The notes under the pieces are model-generated. The model saw only the letters and a program-made list of their open reading frames with translations, had not been told where the DNA came from and ran no database searches. This document shows, in pieces, positions 29,038 to 36,896 of a stretch of 64,000 nt of DNA (position 1 is the stretch's first letter; each line of letters begins with the position of its first letter). The stretch covers positions 1-64,000 of the forward strand of contig NZ_LMLZ01000002.1 in NCBI RefSeq assembly GCF_001422735.1. Reading direction: 5' to 3'. The translations under genes were made by a program, and so were the position numbers. Source of the DNA: Acidovorax sp. Leaf78. Its GTDB lineage: Bacteria; Pseudomonadota; Gammaproteobacteria; Burkholderiales; Burkholderiaceae_C.

Positions 29038-29901
29038 TCAGCCTGCGCCGAACCGCTGGCGAATGCCCTGCGCCGTGGCCAGCGGTCGCCCCAGCGCGGC
29101 CGCGGCCTCGACCGCCTGGCGCACCAGGGCCGCGTTGTCCGGCGCGGTGCTGCCGTCCTTGCGCAGCAGGTTGTTCTCAAAGCCCACGCGGGCATGCCCG
29201 CCGAAGGCCGCGGAGGCGGTGATGCAGGTGTTCTCGGCGGCGCCGAACGCGCACACGGCCCAGGGTTCGGGCCCGTCGTGGGCGGCCAGAAAGGGCAGCA
29301 GGTCCCGCGGGCTCGATGTCTGGCCCGCGCTGTAGCGGCCCAGCACGAAAAGCAAAAACCACGGCGCATCCGGCACCACGCCGCTGGCGCGCAGCGCCTG
29401 CCAGCGGCGCAGGTCGGCCACGTCGTACAGGATGACCTGCACCATGCAGCGGCGCTGCACCAGGCCCGTGAAGAAGCGCTGCAGTCCGGGCTCGCCGATC
29501 TCGGGCTGGTCGATCTCGCGCAGGCCGATGGACACGGCCTCGGGCTGCAGCGCCTCGACCATCGCGATCTGCGCCGGGGCACGGTACACGCCTGCCGCTT
29601 CGCTGGTGATCTGCACCACCATCGCATCGCCCACGGCGTGCTGCACCACGCGCCGGGCTTCACGGTAGCCCTCCACGTCCAGGCTGTGGCGGCCCTGGGC
29701 GTCGCGGATGTGCATGTGGATCATGGCCGCGCCCGCCTCCAGGCAGGCCTTGGCGGTGGCGGCCAGCGTGGCTGGTGTGGTGGGCACGGCGGGGTGGTCG
29801 CTCGGCAGTTTGTACGCGCCGTTGGGCGCCACAGTGACGATCAGCGGATCGGGCCATTGGCTGGGCGCACTGGCAGCGGTGGGCATGGGGTGGGTGCTCA
29901 T
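29038..29901 (-). CDS. BKACE-family beta-keto acid cleavage enzyme (DUF849)
   Basis: A 287-residue DUF849 protein. The metal site is H62/H64 in MIHMHIRDAQGRHSLD, and further motifs are VQITSEAAGVYR, QVILYDVADLRRW and VGFENNLLRKDG. BKACE enzymes condense a beta-keto acid with acetyl-CoA, giving acetoacetate plus a new acyl-CoA. Its start (ATG, 29901) overlaps the dehydrogenase stop (ATGA), so the two are translationally coupled. The dehydrogenase probably forms the beta-keto substrate by oxidation of a 3-hydroxy acid. Confidence 0.9.
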   Translation of the reverse strand: MSTHPMPTAASAPSQWPDPLIVTVAPNGAYKLPSDHPAVPTTPATLAATAKACLEAGAAMIHMHIRDAQGRHSLDVEGYREARRVVQHAVGDAMVVQITSEAAGVYRAPAQIAMVEALQPEAVSIGLREIDQPEIGEPGLQRFFTGLVQRRCMVQVILYDVADLRRWQALRASGVVPDAPWFLLFVLGRYSAGQTSSPRDLLPFLAAHDGPEPWAVCAFGAAENTCITASAAFGGHARVGFENNLLRKDGSTAPDNAALVRQAVEAAAALGRPLATAQGIRQRFGAG

Positions 29902-30878
29902 GGCGCGGCTCCAGGGGTAGCCTGCGCAGTGGCGGGCTCGATGGTGGGTAGCTCGCTGGCCAGCAGGGCCAGCCCTTGGCGCAGTAGCGCGTCGTAGCGG
30001 GCGCGCTCGGCACGCTTGCGGTCCTCGGGCCAGTCGAAGAAGCCCTTGCCGGTCTTCATGCCCAGCTCGCCGTTGGCCACGCGGTCGCGCAGCGCCTGGG
30101 CGGGCACGTTGGTGTTGGACAGCGTGGGGTACATGGTGGCCGCAGCCGCGCAGTGCACCTCGATGCCCGCGTGGTCGCGCTGCAGCACCGGGCCTGCGGC
30201 CAGAAAGCGAAAGCCGAAGCCAAAGCGCACGGCGGCGTCCACGTCTTCGGGCGACGCGATGCCTTCGTCGATGAGCGCAAAGGCCTCGCGCGACAGCGCA
30301 TGTTGCATGCGGTTGGCCAGAAAGCCCGGCTTGTCCTTTTTCACCAGCACCGGCACGCTGCCGCAGCGCCGCATGAAGCCGTGCAGCCACTGGCCCAGCG
30401 TGGGGTCGCTGCGCTCGCCCAGCACCACTTCCACCAGCGGCACCAGGTGCGCCGGCATGAAGAAGTGCAGGCCCAGCATGCGCTGCGCGGTGGGCAGGCC
30501 GTGCGCAATGGCGCTGATCGGAAAGCCCGAGCTGTTGCTGGCCAGCACCGCGCTGGCCGGCGCCAGGGCCACCAGCTCGCCAAACAGATGCTGCTTGGCG
30601 GCCAGTTGCTCGGTGATGCATTCGACCACCAGCACCACGCCGTCCCAGGCCACGTCCTGCAGGCTGGCGCACACCTCCACAGGGCCTGCGCCCGCGGCCA
30701 GGCCGGCGGCGTCGAGCTCGGCGGCAATGTGCGGCAAGAGCAGGTCGCGCCGCGCGGTGTGCGGGTCCACCACCGTGACCCGGGCGCCGCCACGGGCCAG
30801 GACCACGGCCACGTCCGCACCCATGGTGCCCCCGCCCACGACCACCGTGCGTGCATTGCGCGGCGAACAGATGTCCAT
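29898..30878 (-). CDS. 3-hydroxyacyl-CoA dehydrogenase family (3-hydroxyacid type)
   Basis: A 326-residue NAD-dependent dehydrogenase. The nucleotide-binding motif GGGTMG lies at 15-20, the HFFMPAHLVPLVEVV catalytic-histidine region follows, and a C-terminal FGFGFRFLAAGP plus GKGFFDW complete the fold. It is a stand-alone enzyme without a hydratase domain. Together with the coupled BKACE gene it resembles carnitine-type catabolism (hydroxy to keto compound, then cleavage), but the substrate here is unknown. The ATG at 30878 has GGAGACAACAG directly before it. It is divergent from the LysR gene. Confidence 0.88.
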   Translation of the reverse strand: MDICSPRNARTVVVGGGTMGADVAVVLARGGARVTVVDPHTARRDLLLPHIAAELDAAGLAAGAGPVEVCASLQDVAWDGVVLVVECITEQLAAKQHLFGELVALAPASAVLASNSSGFPISAIAHGLPTAQRMLGLHFFMPAHLVPLVEVVLGERSDPTLGQWLHGFMRRCGSVPVLVKKDKPGFLANRMQHALSREAFALIDEGIASPEDVDAAVRFGFGFRFLAAGPVLQRDHAGIEVHCAAAATMYPTLSNTNVPAQALRDRVANGELGMKTGKGFFDWPEDRKRAERARYDALLRQGLALLASELPTIEPATAQATPGAAP

Positions 30879-30966
30879 GCTGTTGTCTCCTTGTGTTGTC
30901 TTGCGGTGCAGTCTAGGCAGGCCGCATTGCGCGGTCCAGACGTATTTTTCGATAGACTGATCGGCC

Positions 30967-31878
30967 ATGAAGATCAATTGGTCGGCCCGCGAGGTCGATG
31001 TGTTCCTGGCGCTGGCCGACACGCTGAGCTTTCGGCGCACCGCGCTGCAGATGCACCTGTCGCAGTCGGCGGTGTCGGGCACGCTCGCGCGGCTCGAAGA
31101 GATGCTGGGCGCGCGCCTGTTCGATCGCACCACGCGCACGGTGCAGCTCACGCAGGCGGGCGAGGTGTTTGCCGAGCAGGCCCGCTTTCTACGCCACCAG
31201 ATGGATGAGACGGTGCGCCGCGTGCAGGCCGTGGCGCAGGTGCAGGTGGGGCGGCTCGCGCTGGCGGCGCTGCCGTCGCTGGCGGCGGGGGTGGTGCCCC
31301 GCGCGTTCGCGCGGTTTGCGGCGGGGCACCCGGGCGTGCACCTGGAGCTGTTCGACAGCCTGGCGGGCCCGGCGTTCGACATGGTGCGCGCAGGGCGCGT
31401 GGACTTCGCGCTCACCGCCGCCAACCCCGCGTATGCCGACCTCGACTACACCCCGCTGTCGTCCGACCGCTTCGTGCTGCTGCTGGCCCGCGCCCACCCG
31501 CTGGCGCGCGGCCGCGGTGCGCTGGCCTGGGCCGATGTGGCAGACCTGCCGCACATCTCCATGCCCGCCGGCACCAGCGTGCGCCAGTACGCCGACGAGG
31601 CGCTGCTCACGCACCGCATCCGCTTTGCGCCGCGCTACGAGGTGGAGCACCTGGCCACCATCGCGGCCATGGTGGCCGCGCAGCTGGGCGTGAGCGCGCT
31701 GCCCGAGCTGGCCGCGCAGGTGGTGCGCCGGCCCGAGGTGGTGACCCGGCCGCTCAAGCAGCCGTCGCTGCGCCGGCCCATCGGCCTCGTGACGCTGCGG
31801 GGGCGGCGCCTGTCGCTGGCGGCGGTGCAGATGGTGGCGCTGCTGCGCCAGGAGATGGACGAAGGGGCTGGTGCGTAG
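30967..31878 (+). CDS. LysR-family transcriptional regulator
   Basis: A 303-residue LysR regulator. The HTH is LSFRRTALQMHLSQSAVSGTL then LARLEEMLGARLFDR, and the C-terminal substrate-binding domain covers about 90-300. It is divergent from the dehydrogenase/BKACE/Bug operon with 88 bases between the starts, so it very likely controls those genes in response to their substrate. It is on the opposite strand and shares the intergenic promoter region. Confidence 0.9.
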   Translation: MKINWSAREVDVFLALADTLSFRRTALQMHLSQSAVSGTLARLEEMLGARLFDRTTRTVQLTQAGEVFAEQARFLRHQMDETVRRVQAVAQVQVGRLALAALPSLAAGVVPRAFARFAAGHPGVHLELFDSLAGPAFDMVRAGRVDFALTAANPAYADLDYTPLSSDRFVLLLARAHPLARGRGALAWADVADLPHISMPAGTSVRQYADEALLTHRIRFAPRYEVEHLATIAAMVAAQLGVSALPELAAQVVRRPEVVTRPLKQPSLRRPIGLVTLRGRRLSLAAVQMVALLRQEMDEGAGA

Positions 31879-32082
31879 TGGCTGCGCCGGGGTGCCGCAA
31901 TGGCACGAGCGGAGAGTGGTCTGGCAGGATATGAGGTGGTGCCGCACCGCCGAAGCCCGGACAATGGGAGGCGTCCGCCCGGCCCCCACCCCGACCCTGC
32001 TGTCGGGCCTCGCGCACAGCGCGCTGCGGGTGCCGGCCCAGGCCCGCACCGCTCCACGTCCTTTTTTTCAGGTAGCCCCACC

Positions 32083-32991
32083 ATGAGCATTCCTTCCCGC
32101 GTCAAACTCATCGATGTCGGCCCGCGCGACGGGCTGCAGAACGAGAAATCGCCCGTGCCCGCCGAGGTCAAGATCGCGCTGGTGCACCGCCTGCAGGACG
32201 CGGGCCTCAAAGAGATCGAGGTCACGAGCTACGTGAGCCCCAAGTGGGTGCCGCAGATGGCCGACAACCACGAGGTCATGCAGGGCGTGAACCGCGTGGC
32301 TGGCGTGCGTTACTCGGTGCTCACGCCCAACCTCAAGGGCTATGAAGCCGCGGTGGCGGACCGGCCTGACGAGATCGTGGTCTTCGGCTCGGCCAGCGAG
32401 GCGTTCAGCCAGAAGAACATCAACTGCTCCATCGCCGAGAGCATCGAGCGATTCGCGCCCGTGGTCGAGGCGGCGCTGGCGGCGGGCATCGGCGTGCGCG
32501 GCGCGATGAGCTGCACCGTGGGCTGCCCGTACGAGGGCGAGATCGCCCCCGAGCGCGTGGAGTACCTCGCCGGCCTGCTCAAGGGCATCGGCGTGCAGCG
32601 CGTGGACGTGGCCGACACCATCGGCGTGGGCACGCCGCGCAAGGTGCAGCGTGCGCTCGAAGCCACGCTGAAGCATTTCGGCATCGACGATGTGTCGGGC
32701 CACTTTCACGACACCTACGGCCAGGCGCTGTCCAACACGCTGGCCGCGCTGGAGCTGGGGGTGTGGAACTACCAGTCGTCCGTGGCCGGCCTGGGCGGCT
32801 GCCCCTACGCCAAAGGGGCCACCGGCAACGTGGCGACGGAGGACGTGGTCTACATGCTGCACGGCATGGGCATCGAGACGGGCATCGATCTTGATAAGCT
32901 CATCGATGCGGGGGCCTACATCAGTGGGTTCCTGAACCGAAAACCCAACTCCCGCGCGGCGAATGCATTGCTGACGAAACGCGCGGGATAG
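32083..32991 (+). CDS. liuE: Hydroxymethylglutaryl-CoA lyase
   Basis: A 302-residue HMG-CoA lyase, cleaving HMG-CoA to acetyl-CoA and acetoacetate, the last step of leucine degradation. Signatures: VGPRDGLQNE (12-21), EVTSYVSPKWVPQMAD, the metal-binding GHFHDTYGQAL and the catalytic cysteine C240 in GLGGCPYAKGATGN. The ATG at 32083 follows GGTAGCCCCACC. It is separated from liuD by about 6 kb of unrelated genes, so the pathway is split between at least two transcription units. Confidence 0.95.
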   Translation: MSIPSRVKLIDVGPRDGLQNEKSPVPAEVKIALVHRLQDAGLKEIEVTSYVSPKWVPQMADNHEVMQGVNRVAGVRYSVLTPNLKGYEAAVADRPDEIVVFGSASEAFSQKNINCSIAESIERFAPVVEAALAAGIGVRGAMSCTVGCPYEGEIAPERVEYLAGLLKGIGVQRVDVADTIGVGTPRKVQRALEATLKHFGIDDVSGHFHDTYGQALSNTLAALELGVWNYQSSVAGLGGCPYAKGATGNVATEDVVYMLHGMGIETGIDLDKLIDAGAYISGFLNRKPNSRAANALLTKRAG

Positions 32992-33008
32992 CGCCATCGG
33001 CGCAGGAG

Positions 33009-33545
33009 ATGACGACCGTGTGTGGAGCTGAACTGAAGAACCTTCCCGAGGGCGTGCAGCGCGTGGCTGCAGCGCTGCAGACCTTGAACCACCCCCACAT
33101 GCCGCAGATGCTGGACGACGCCGCGCGCACCGCGCAGCAGGCGGCCGACGCGCTGGGCATCCTGGTGGGGCAGGTGGCCAAGAGCATCATCTTTCGGCGC
33201 AAGAGCGACGACGTGGCCGTGCTGGTGGTCACCTCGGGCGACAGGCGCGTGGACGAGAAAAAGGTCGAGGCCCATGTGGGTGGCAAGATCGGCCGGGCCG
33301 ATGCCGACTTCGTGAAGTCGCGCACCGGCTTTTCCATCGGCGGCGTCTCGCCCGTGGCGCACGCCACGCCGCCCGTCACGCTCATCGACCAGGACCTGCT
33401 GCGCTTCGACGTGGTGTGGGCCGCGGCTGGGCACCCGCACAGCGTGTTCCCGCTGCACCCCAGCGACCTGCAGCGGCTGACGGGCGCACCCGTGGTGGAC
33501 GTGGTGCAGGCGCCTGTGGAAGCCAGCGCACTGCACGCGGCATGA
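33009..33545 (+). CDS. YbaK/ProX-type aminoacyl-tRNA deacylase
   Basis: A 178-residue YbaK/EbsC-family protein. The fold signatures include ALGILVGQVAKSIIFRRKSD and the conserved pattern DRRVDEKKVEAHVGGKI, and a C-terminal segment starts VVWAAAGHPHSVFPLHP. These proteins hydrolyse mischarged aminoacyl-tRNAs such as Cys-tRNA(Pro). It starts 17 bases behind HMG-CoA lyase with AGGAG nearby, and its TGA overlaps the next ATG (33542-33545). Confidence 0.88.
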   Translation: MTTVCGAELKNLPEGVQRVAAALQTLNHPHMPQMLDDAARTAQQAADALGILVGQVAKSIIFRRKSDDVAVLVVTSGDRRVDEKKVEAHVGGKIGRADADFVKSRTGFSIGGVSPVAHATPPVTLIDQDLLRFDVVWAAAGHPHSVFPLHPSDLQRLTGAPVVDVVQAPVEASALHAA

Positions 33546-33835
33546 ATGCTATAGATTTACTAGCTATTCGCGCCCGGCAGGCAAGCGGTAGCGGCTATTT
33601 TGATTCAAAGAGTCAAGAAGTCGTGCCGTCTCCTTGCATCTCGGTGTGCCGCCTGTCGCTCGACCACACGCACTGCGAAGGCTGCTTTCGCACGCTCGAC
33701 GAGATCCGTATCTGGTCCGGTGCCGATAGCGACACGCGCCGCCGCATCTGGGCCGGGTTGCTGGGGCGTGCCGGGATCACGCTGACAGCGCCGCCCCCGC
33801 AGTCCACACCCTCCGCGCAGGAAACGACGCCATGA
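33542..33835 (+). CDS. DUF1289 family protein
   Basis: A small protein of 97 residues if the overlapping ATGA start is used. The DUF1289 core, SPCISVCRLSLDHTHCEGCFRT with four cysteines (CxxxC and CxxC) and a TLDEIRIW segment, starts at about residue 31. The first 27 residues (MNAIDLLAIRARQASGSGYF) are encoded by a family A palindromic repeat (33545-33608). A GTG at 33623, in the same frame after the repeat, is an alternative start giving about 70 residues. The core is probably a metal-binding motif; the function is unknown. Confidence 0.75.
   Translation: MNAIDLLAIRARQASGSGYFDSKSQEVVPSPCISVCRLSLDHTHCEGCFRTLDEIRIWSGADSDTRRRIWAGLLGRAGITLTAPPPQSTPSAQETTP
33545..33608 (+). repeat. Palindromic repeat family A, copy 4
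   Basis: TGCTATAGATTTACTAGCTAT followed by CGCGCCCGGCAGGCAAGCGGTAG resembles the 58497 copy (GCTATTAAAAATATAGCTGC, CAAGCGGTAG). It lies at the junction of the YbaK and DUF1289 genes and is read in frame if the upstream start is used. Confidence 0.75.
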
Positions 33836-34485
33836 AGCGCATCACGTTCTACCTCGACTTCGTCTCCCCCTACGCCTGGCTCGCGTTCGAGCGCCTGCCC
33901 GAGGTGCTGGAGGGCCTGAGCTACAGCGTGGCCTACAAGCCCGTGCTGCTGGGCGCGCTGCTGCAGCAGCATGCCAACCCGGGCCCCGCCGGCATCGCCC
34001 CCAAGCGCGACTGGACCTACCGCCACGTGACCTGGCTGGGCCATGCGCAGGGCACGCTGCTGCAGATGCCCGCGCGGCACCCGTTCAACCCGCTGCCCCT
34101 GCTGCGCACGGCGCTGGCGTGCAGCGACGACGGGCACATCAATCGCTTCGTGGCGGGCACGGTGCTGCGCCACGTGTGGCAGGGCGGGCACGACGCGCTC
34201 GATGCCGCGCGCCTGGCCGACCTGGCCACGCAGCTCGCGGACCAGCTGCGTCCCGGCGAGGATGCGGCCAGCGACAGCCCCAAAGCCCTGCTGCGCGCCA
34301 ACACCGAAGCCGCGCAGGCGGCGGGCGTTTTTGGCGTGCCGGCGTTCGAGGTGGACGGCAAGCTGTTCTGGGGGCTCGACGGCCTGCCGATGCTGCGCGC
34401 GTACCTCGATGGCGATGCGTGGTTCGACGGTCCGGGCTGGGATGCTGTCAGCCAGCTCCCATCGGGTTTACCCGGCAAGGCGTGA
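33832..34485 (+). CDS. 2-hydroxychromene-2-carboxylate isomerase/DsbA-like family protein
   Basis: A 217-residue thioredoxin-fold protein of the DsbA/kappa-GST type without the CxxC motif. S12 in YLDFVSPYAW occupies the catalytic position of 2-hydroxychromene-2-carboxylate isomerases, and the C-terminal part has GVFGVPAFEVDGKLFWG. It overlaps the DUF1289 stop by four bases. Isomerisation of an aromatic breakdown intermediate, with glutathione as cofactor, is the usual function; the substrate here is unknown. Confidence 0.85.
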   Translation: MKRITFYLDFVSPYAWLAFERLPEVLEGLSYSVAYKPVLLGALLQQHANPGPAGIAPKRDWTYRHVTWLGHAQGTLLQMPARHPFNPLPLLRTALACSDDGHINRFVAGTVLRHVWQGGHDALDAARLADLATQLADQLRPGEDAASDSPKALLRANTEAAQAAGVFGVPAFEVDGKLFWGLDGLPMLRAYLDGDAWFDGPGWDAVSQLPSGLPGKA

Positions 34486-34657
34486 GCGATTTCCGGATGC
34501 TGAAAGGGGCCCTGCGGGTTTCACCCTAAGTTGTCAGAGAGCGGTCAGTTTGGTGAAAGCTCGTGTTGGTTTGGCGTCAGAGCGTGGTCAGTGCCATCTC
34601 CAAGAATGCGTACAGCCCGCCAGAGCGCGGTCTGCAAAACCAACAGGAGACACACAC

Positions 34658-36319
34658 ATGGCAACCGTTCATCCCGCACCGCGGCCGATGTCGCCCGAAG
34701 AGAGGAAGGTCATCTTCGCGTCGTCGCTCGGCACTGTTTTCGAGTGGTACGACTTTTATCTGTACGGCTCGCTCGCGGCCATCATCGCCAAGCAGTTCTT
34801 CAGCGGTCTGGATGCCGGCTCGGCGTTCATCTTCGCGCTGCTGGCGTTTGCCGCGGGCTTCATCGTCCGTCCGTTCGGCGCCATCTTCTTCGGCCGCCTG
34901 GGCGACATGATCGGCCGCAAGTACACCTTCCTGGTCACCATCCTGATCATGGGCCTGTCGACCTTCATCGTCGGCATCCTGCCCACGTATGCGCAGATCG
35001 GTGTGGCCGCTCCGGTCATCCTGATCGTGCTGCGCCTGCTGCAAGGCCTGGCCCTGGGCGGTGAATACGGCGGTGCCGCCACCTACGTGGCAGAGCATGC
35101 TCCGCACGGCCGTCGCGGCGCCTACACGGCCTGGATCCAGACCACCGCCACGCTGGGTCTGTTCCTGTCGCTGATGGTCATCCTGGGTACCCGCACGGTC
35201 ATGGGCGAAGAAGCCTTTGGCGACTGGGGCTGGCGCATTCCGTTCATCGTGTCGATCCTGCTGTTGGCCATTTCGGTCTGGATCCGCCTGTCGATGAACG
35301 AGTCGCCTGCATTCCAGAAGATGAAGGCCGAGGGCAAGACCTCCAAGGCGCCGCTCAAGGAATCGTTCGGCGAGTGGAAGAACCTCAAGATCGTGATCCT
35401 GGCACTGGTGGGCCTGACCGCCGGCCAGGCCGTGGTCTGGTACTCGGGCCAGTTCTACGCGCTGTTCTTCCTGACGCAAGCGCTCAAGGTCGATGGCGCC
35501 ACCGCCAACATCTTCGTCGCGATCTCGCTGTTGATCGGCACGCCGTTCTTCATCGTGTTCGGTGCGCTGTCCGACAAGATCGGCCGCAAGCCGATCATCC
35601 TGGCAGGCTGCCTGCTGGCTGCGGTGACGTACTTCCCGGTGTTCGGCGCGCTGACCAAGGCGGCCAACCCCGCCCTGGCCGAAGCGCAGGCCAAGAACCA
35701 GGTGGTCGTGACGGCCAACCCCGACGAGTGCTCGTTCCAGTTCAACCCCACCGGCACCACCAAGTTCACCAGCTCGTGCGACATCGCCAAGCAGGTGCTG
35801 GCTGGCGCTTCGGTGAGCTATGAGAACGCCACGGCCGCTGCCGGCACGCCCGCCACGATCAAGATTGGCGAGACGGTCATCACGTCTTACACCAGCAAGG
35901 GCCTGCCCGCTGACGAAGCCAAGAAGAAGGACGGCGAGTTCAAGAAGGCCGTGGCCGATGCCCTGAAGGCTGCCGGCTACCCCACCAAGGCAGACCCTGC
36001 CCGCATCGACAAGGTCATGGTCGTTGTGATCCTGACTTACCTGGTGCTGCTGGTGACCATGGTGTACGGGCCTATCGCCGCCATGCTGGTGGAAATGTTC
36101 CCGACCCGCATCCGCTACACGTCCATGTCCCTGCCGTACCACATCGGTAACGGCTGGTTCGGCGGCCTGCTGCCCACCACGGCGTTCGCCATCGTGGCCC
36201 AGACCGGCAACATGTACAACGGTTTGTGGTACCCCATCATCATTGCCGGCGCGACGGTGGTGATCGGTGGCCTGTTCATCAAGGAAACCAAGGACGTCGA
36301 CATCTACGCCAACGACTGA
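34658..36319 (+). CDS. MHS-family major facilitator transporter
   Basis: A 553-residue MFS symporter of the metabolite:H+ family (SSLGTVFEWYDFYLYGSLA; the loop signature GRLGDMIGRK; and GGEYGGAATYVAEHAP). Between two late membrane segments lies an extra soluble loop of about 130 residues (from residue 345) with two cysteines, CSFQFNP and SSCD, probably a periplasmic disulfide-bonded module. This makes it longer than the roughly 430-440-residue norm. Base use (GTC, CTG, ACC, GGC dominant) suggests high expression. The ATG at 34658 follows CAGGAGACACACAC. The ligand is unknown; organic acids such as proline, shikimate or ketoglutarate are typical for the family. Confidence 0.9.
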   Translation: MATVHPAPRPMSPEERKVIFASSLGTVFEWYDFYLYGSLAAIIAKQFFSGLDAGSAFIFALLAFAAGFIVRPFGAIFFGRLGDMIGRKYTFLVTILIMGLSTFIVGILPTYAQIGVAAPVILIVLRLLQGLALGGEYGGAATYVAEHAPHGRRGAYTAWIQTTATLGLFLSLMVILGTRTVMGEEAFGDWGWRIPFIVSILLLAISVWIRLSMNESPAFQKMKAEGKTSKAPLKESFGEWKNLKIVILALVGLTAGQAVVWYSGQFYALFFLTQALKVDGATANIFVAISLLIGTPFFIVFGALSDKIGRKPIILAGCLLAAVTYFPVFGALTKAANPALAEAQAKNQVVVTANPDECSFQFNPTGTTKFTSSCDIAKQVLAGASVSYENATAAAGTPATIKIGETVITSYTSKGLPADEAKKKDGEFKKAVADALKAAGYPTKADPARIDKVMVVVILTYLVLLVTMVYGPIAAMLVEMFPTRIRYTSMSLPYHIGNGWFGGLLPTTAFAIVAQTGNMYNGLWYPIIIAGATVVIGGLFIKETKDVDIYAND

Positions 36320-36358
36320 CCGGTGCTGATGAAGAAGATCGTCATGAATTGACGGGTG

Positions 36359-36391
36359 CACAGGGCCCGCCCGCAAGGGACGGGCCCTGTG
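36359..36391 (+). terminator. Hairpin downstream of the MFS gene
   Basis: CACAGGGCCCG (36359-36369) pairs with CGGGCCCTGTG (36381-36391) around CCCGCAAGGGA. There is no good T tract, so it may act as an mRNA-stabilising hairpin or weak terminator. Confidence 0.5.
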
Positions 36392-36512
36392 TTCCATCAA
36401 GGGGCTTGTGCCACACAGCACAACCTACAACGCAGCGCCCAGGCTCCTTGATTGAACAAACCCAAACTCAAACCCAAACCCCCACCCGCCCGCGGGAACC
36501 AAGGAGATATTT

Positions 36513-36713
36513 ATGTGGAAGATTGCTGTTGGCTTCGTTTTGTTCGCTGCCCTGTCGATGTACGTCATCATCAAGGCGGGCGACAAGGCCGACATGGGCG
36601 GTGAAAAGCATGGTGCCGATGCGGTACACGTGCCTGAAACACCCGCCAGCGCACCGGCACCCGTGGTGGCGCCTGCCGCTTCGGCACCAGCGTCGGCTGC
36701 CAGCGCGCCATGA
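36513..36713 (+). CDS. Small predicted membrane protein with Pro/Ala tail
   Basis: A 66-residue protein with one membrane helix (VGFVLFAALSMYVIIKAG, residues 6-23) and a low-complexity tail (APAPVVAPAASAPASAASAP). AAGGAGATATTT gives a strong ribosome-binding site before the ATG at 36513, and a classic terminator follows. It could assist the upstream transporter, but there is no direct evidence for a function. Confidence 0.72.
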   Translation: MWKIAVGFVLFAALSMYVIIKAGDKADMGGEKHGADAVHVPETPASAPAPVVAPAASAPASAASAP

Positions 36714-36784
36714 TGCTGGTTTGAAGGACCGCAGGGGGCAGCGGCGTGTAGCGCCGGTGCCCCTGCAAGAAAGCTTCAAAGACA

Positions 36785-36818
36785 AAAAGCCCGGGCCATG
36801 GTGGCACCGGGCTTTTTT
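36785..36818 (+). terminator. Rho-independent terminator
   Basis: AAAGCCCGG (36785-36793) pairs with CCGGGCTTT (36807-36815), then a T tract. It ends the small membrane-protein transcript. The A run on the other side would also let it work for the leftward binding-protein genes. Confidence 0.85.
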
Positions 36819-36896
36819 GTTTGTTGGCTGGGCGTTCTCACCCTGTCGGCTGCATCTGCCGCATCGGCCTCATCGGCCTCATCCCCCCGCCATTCC

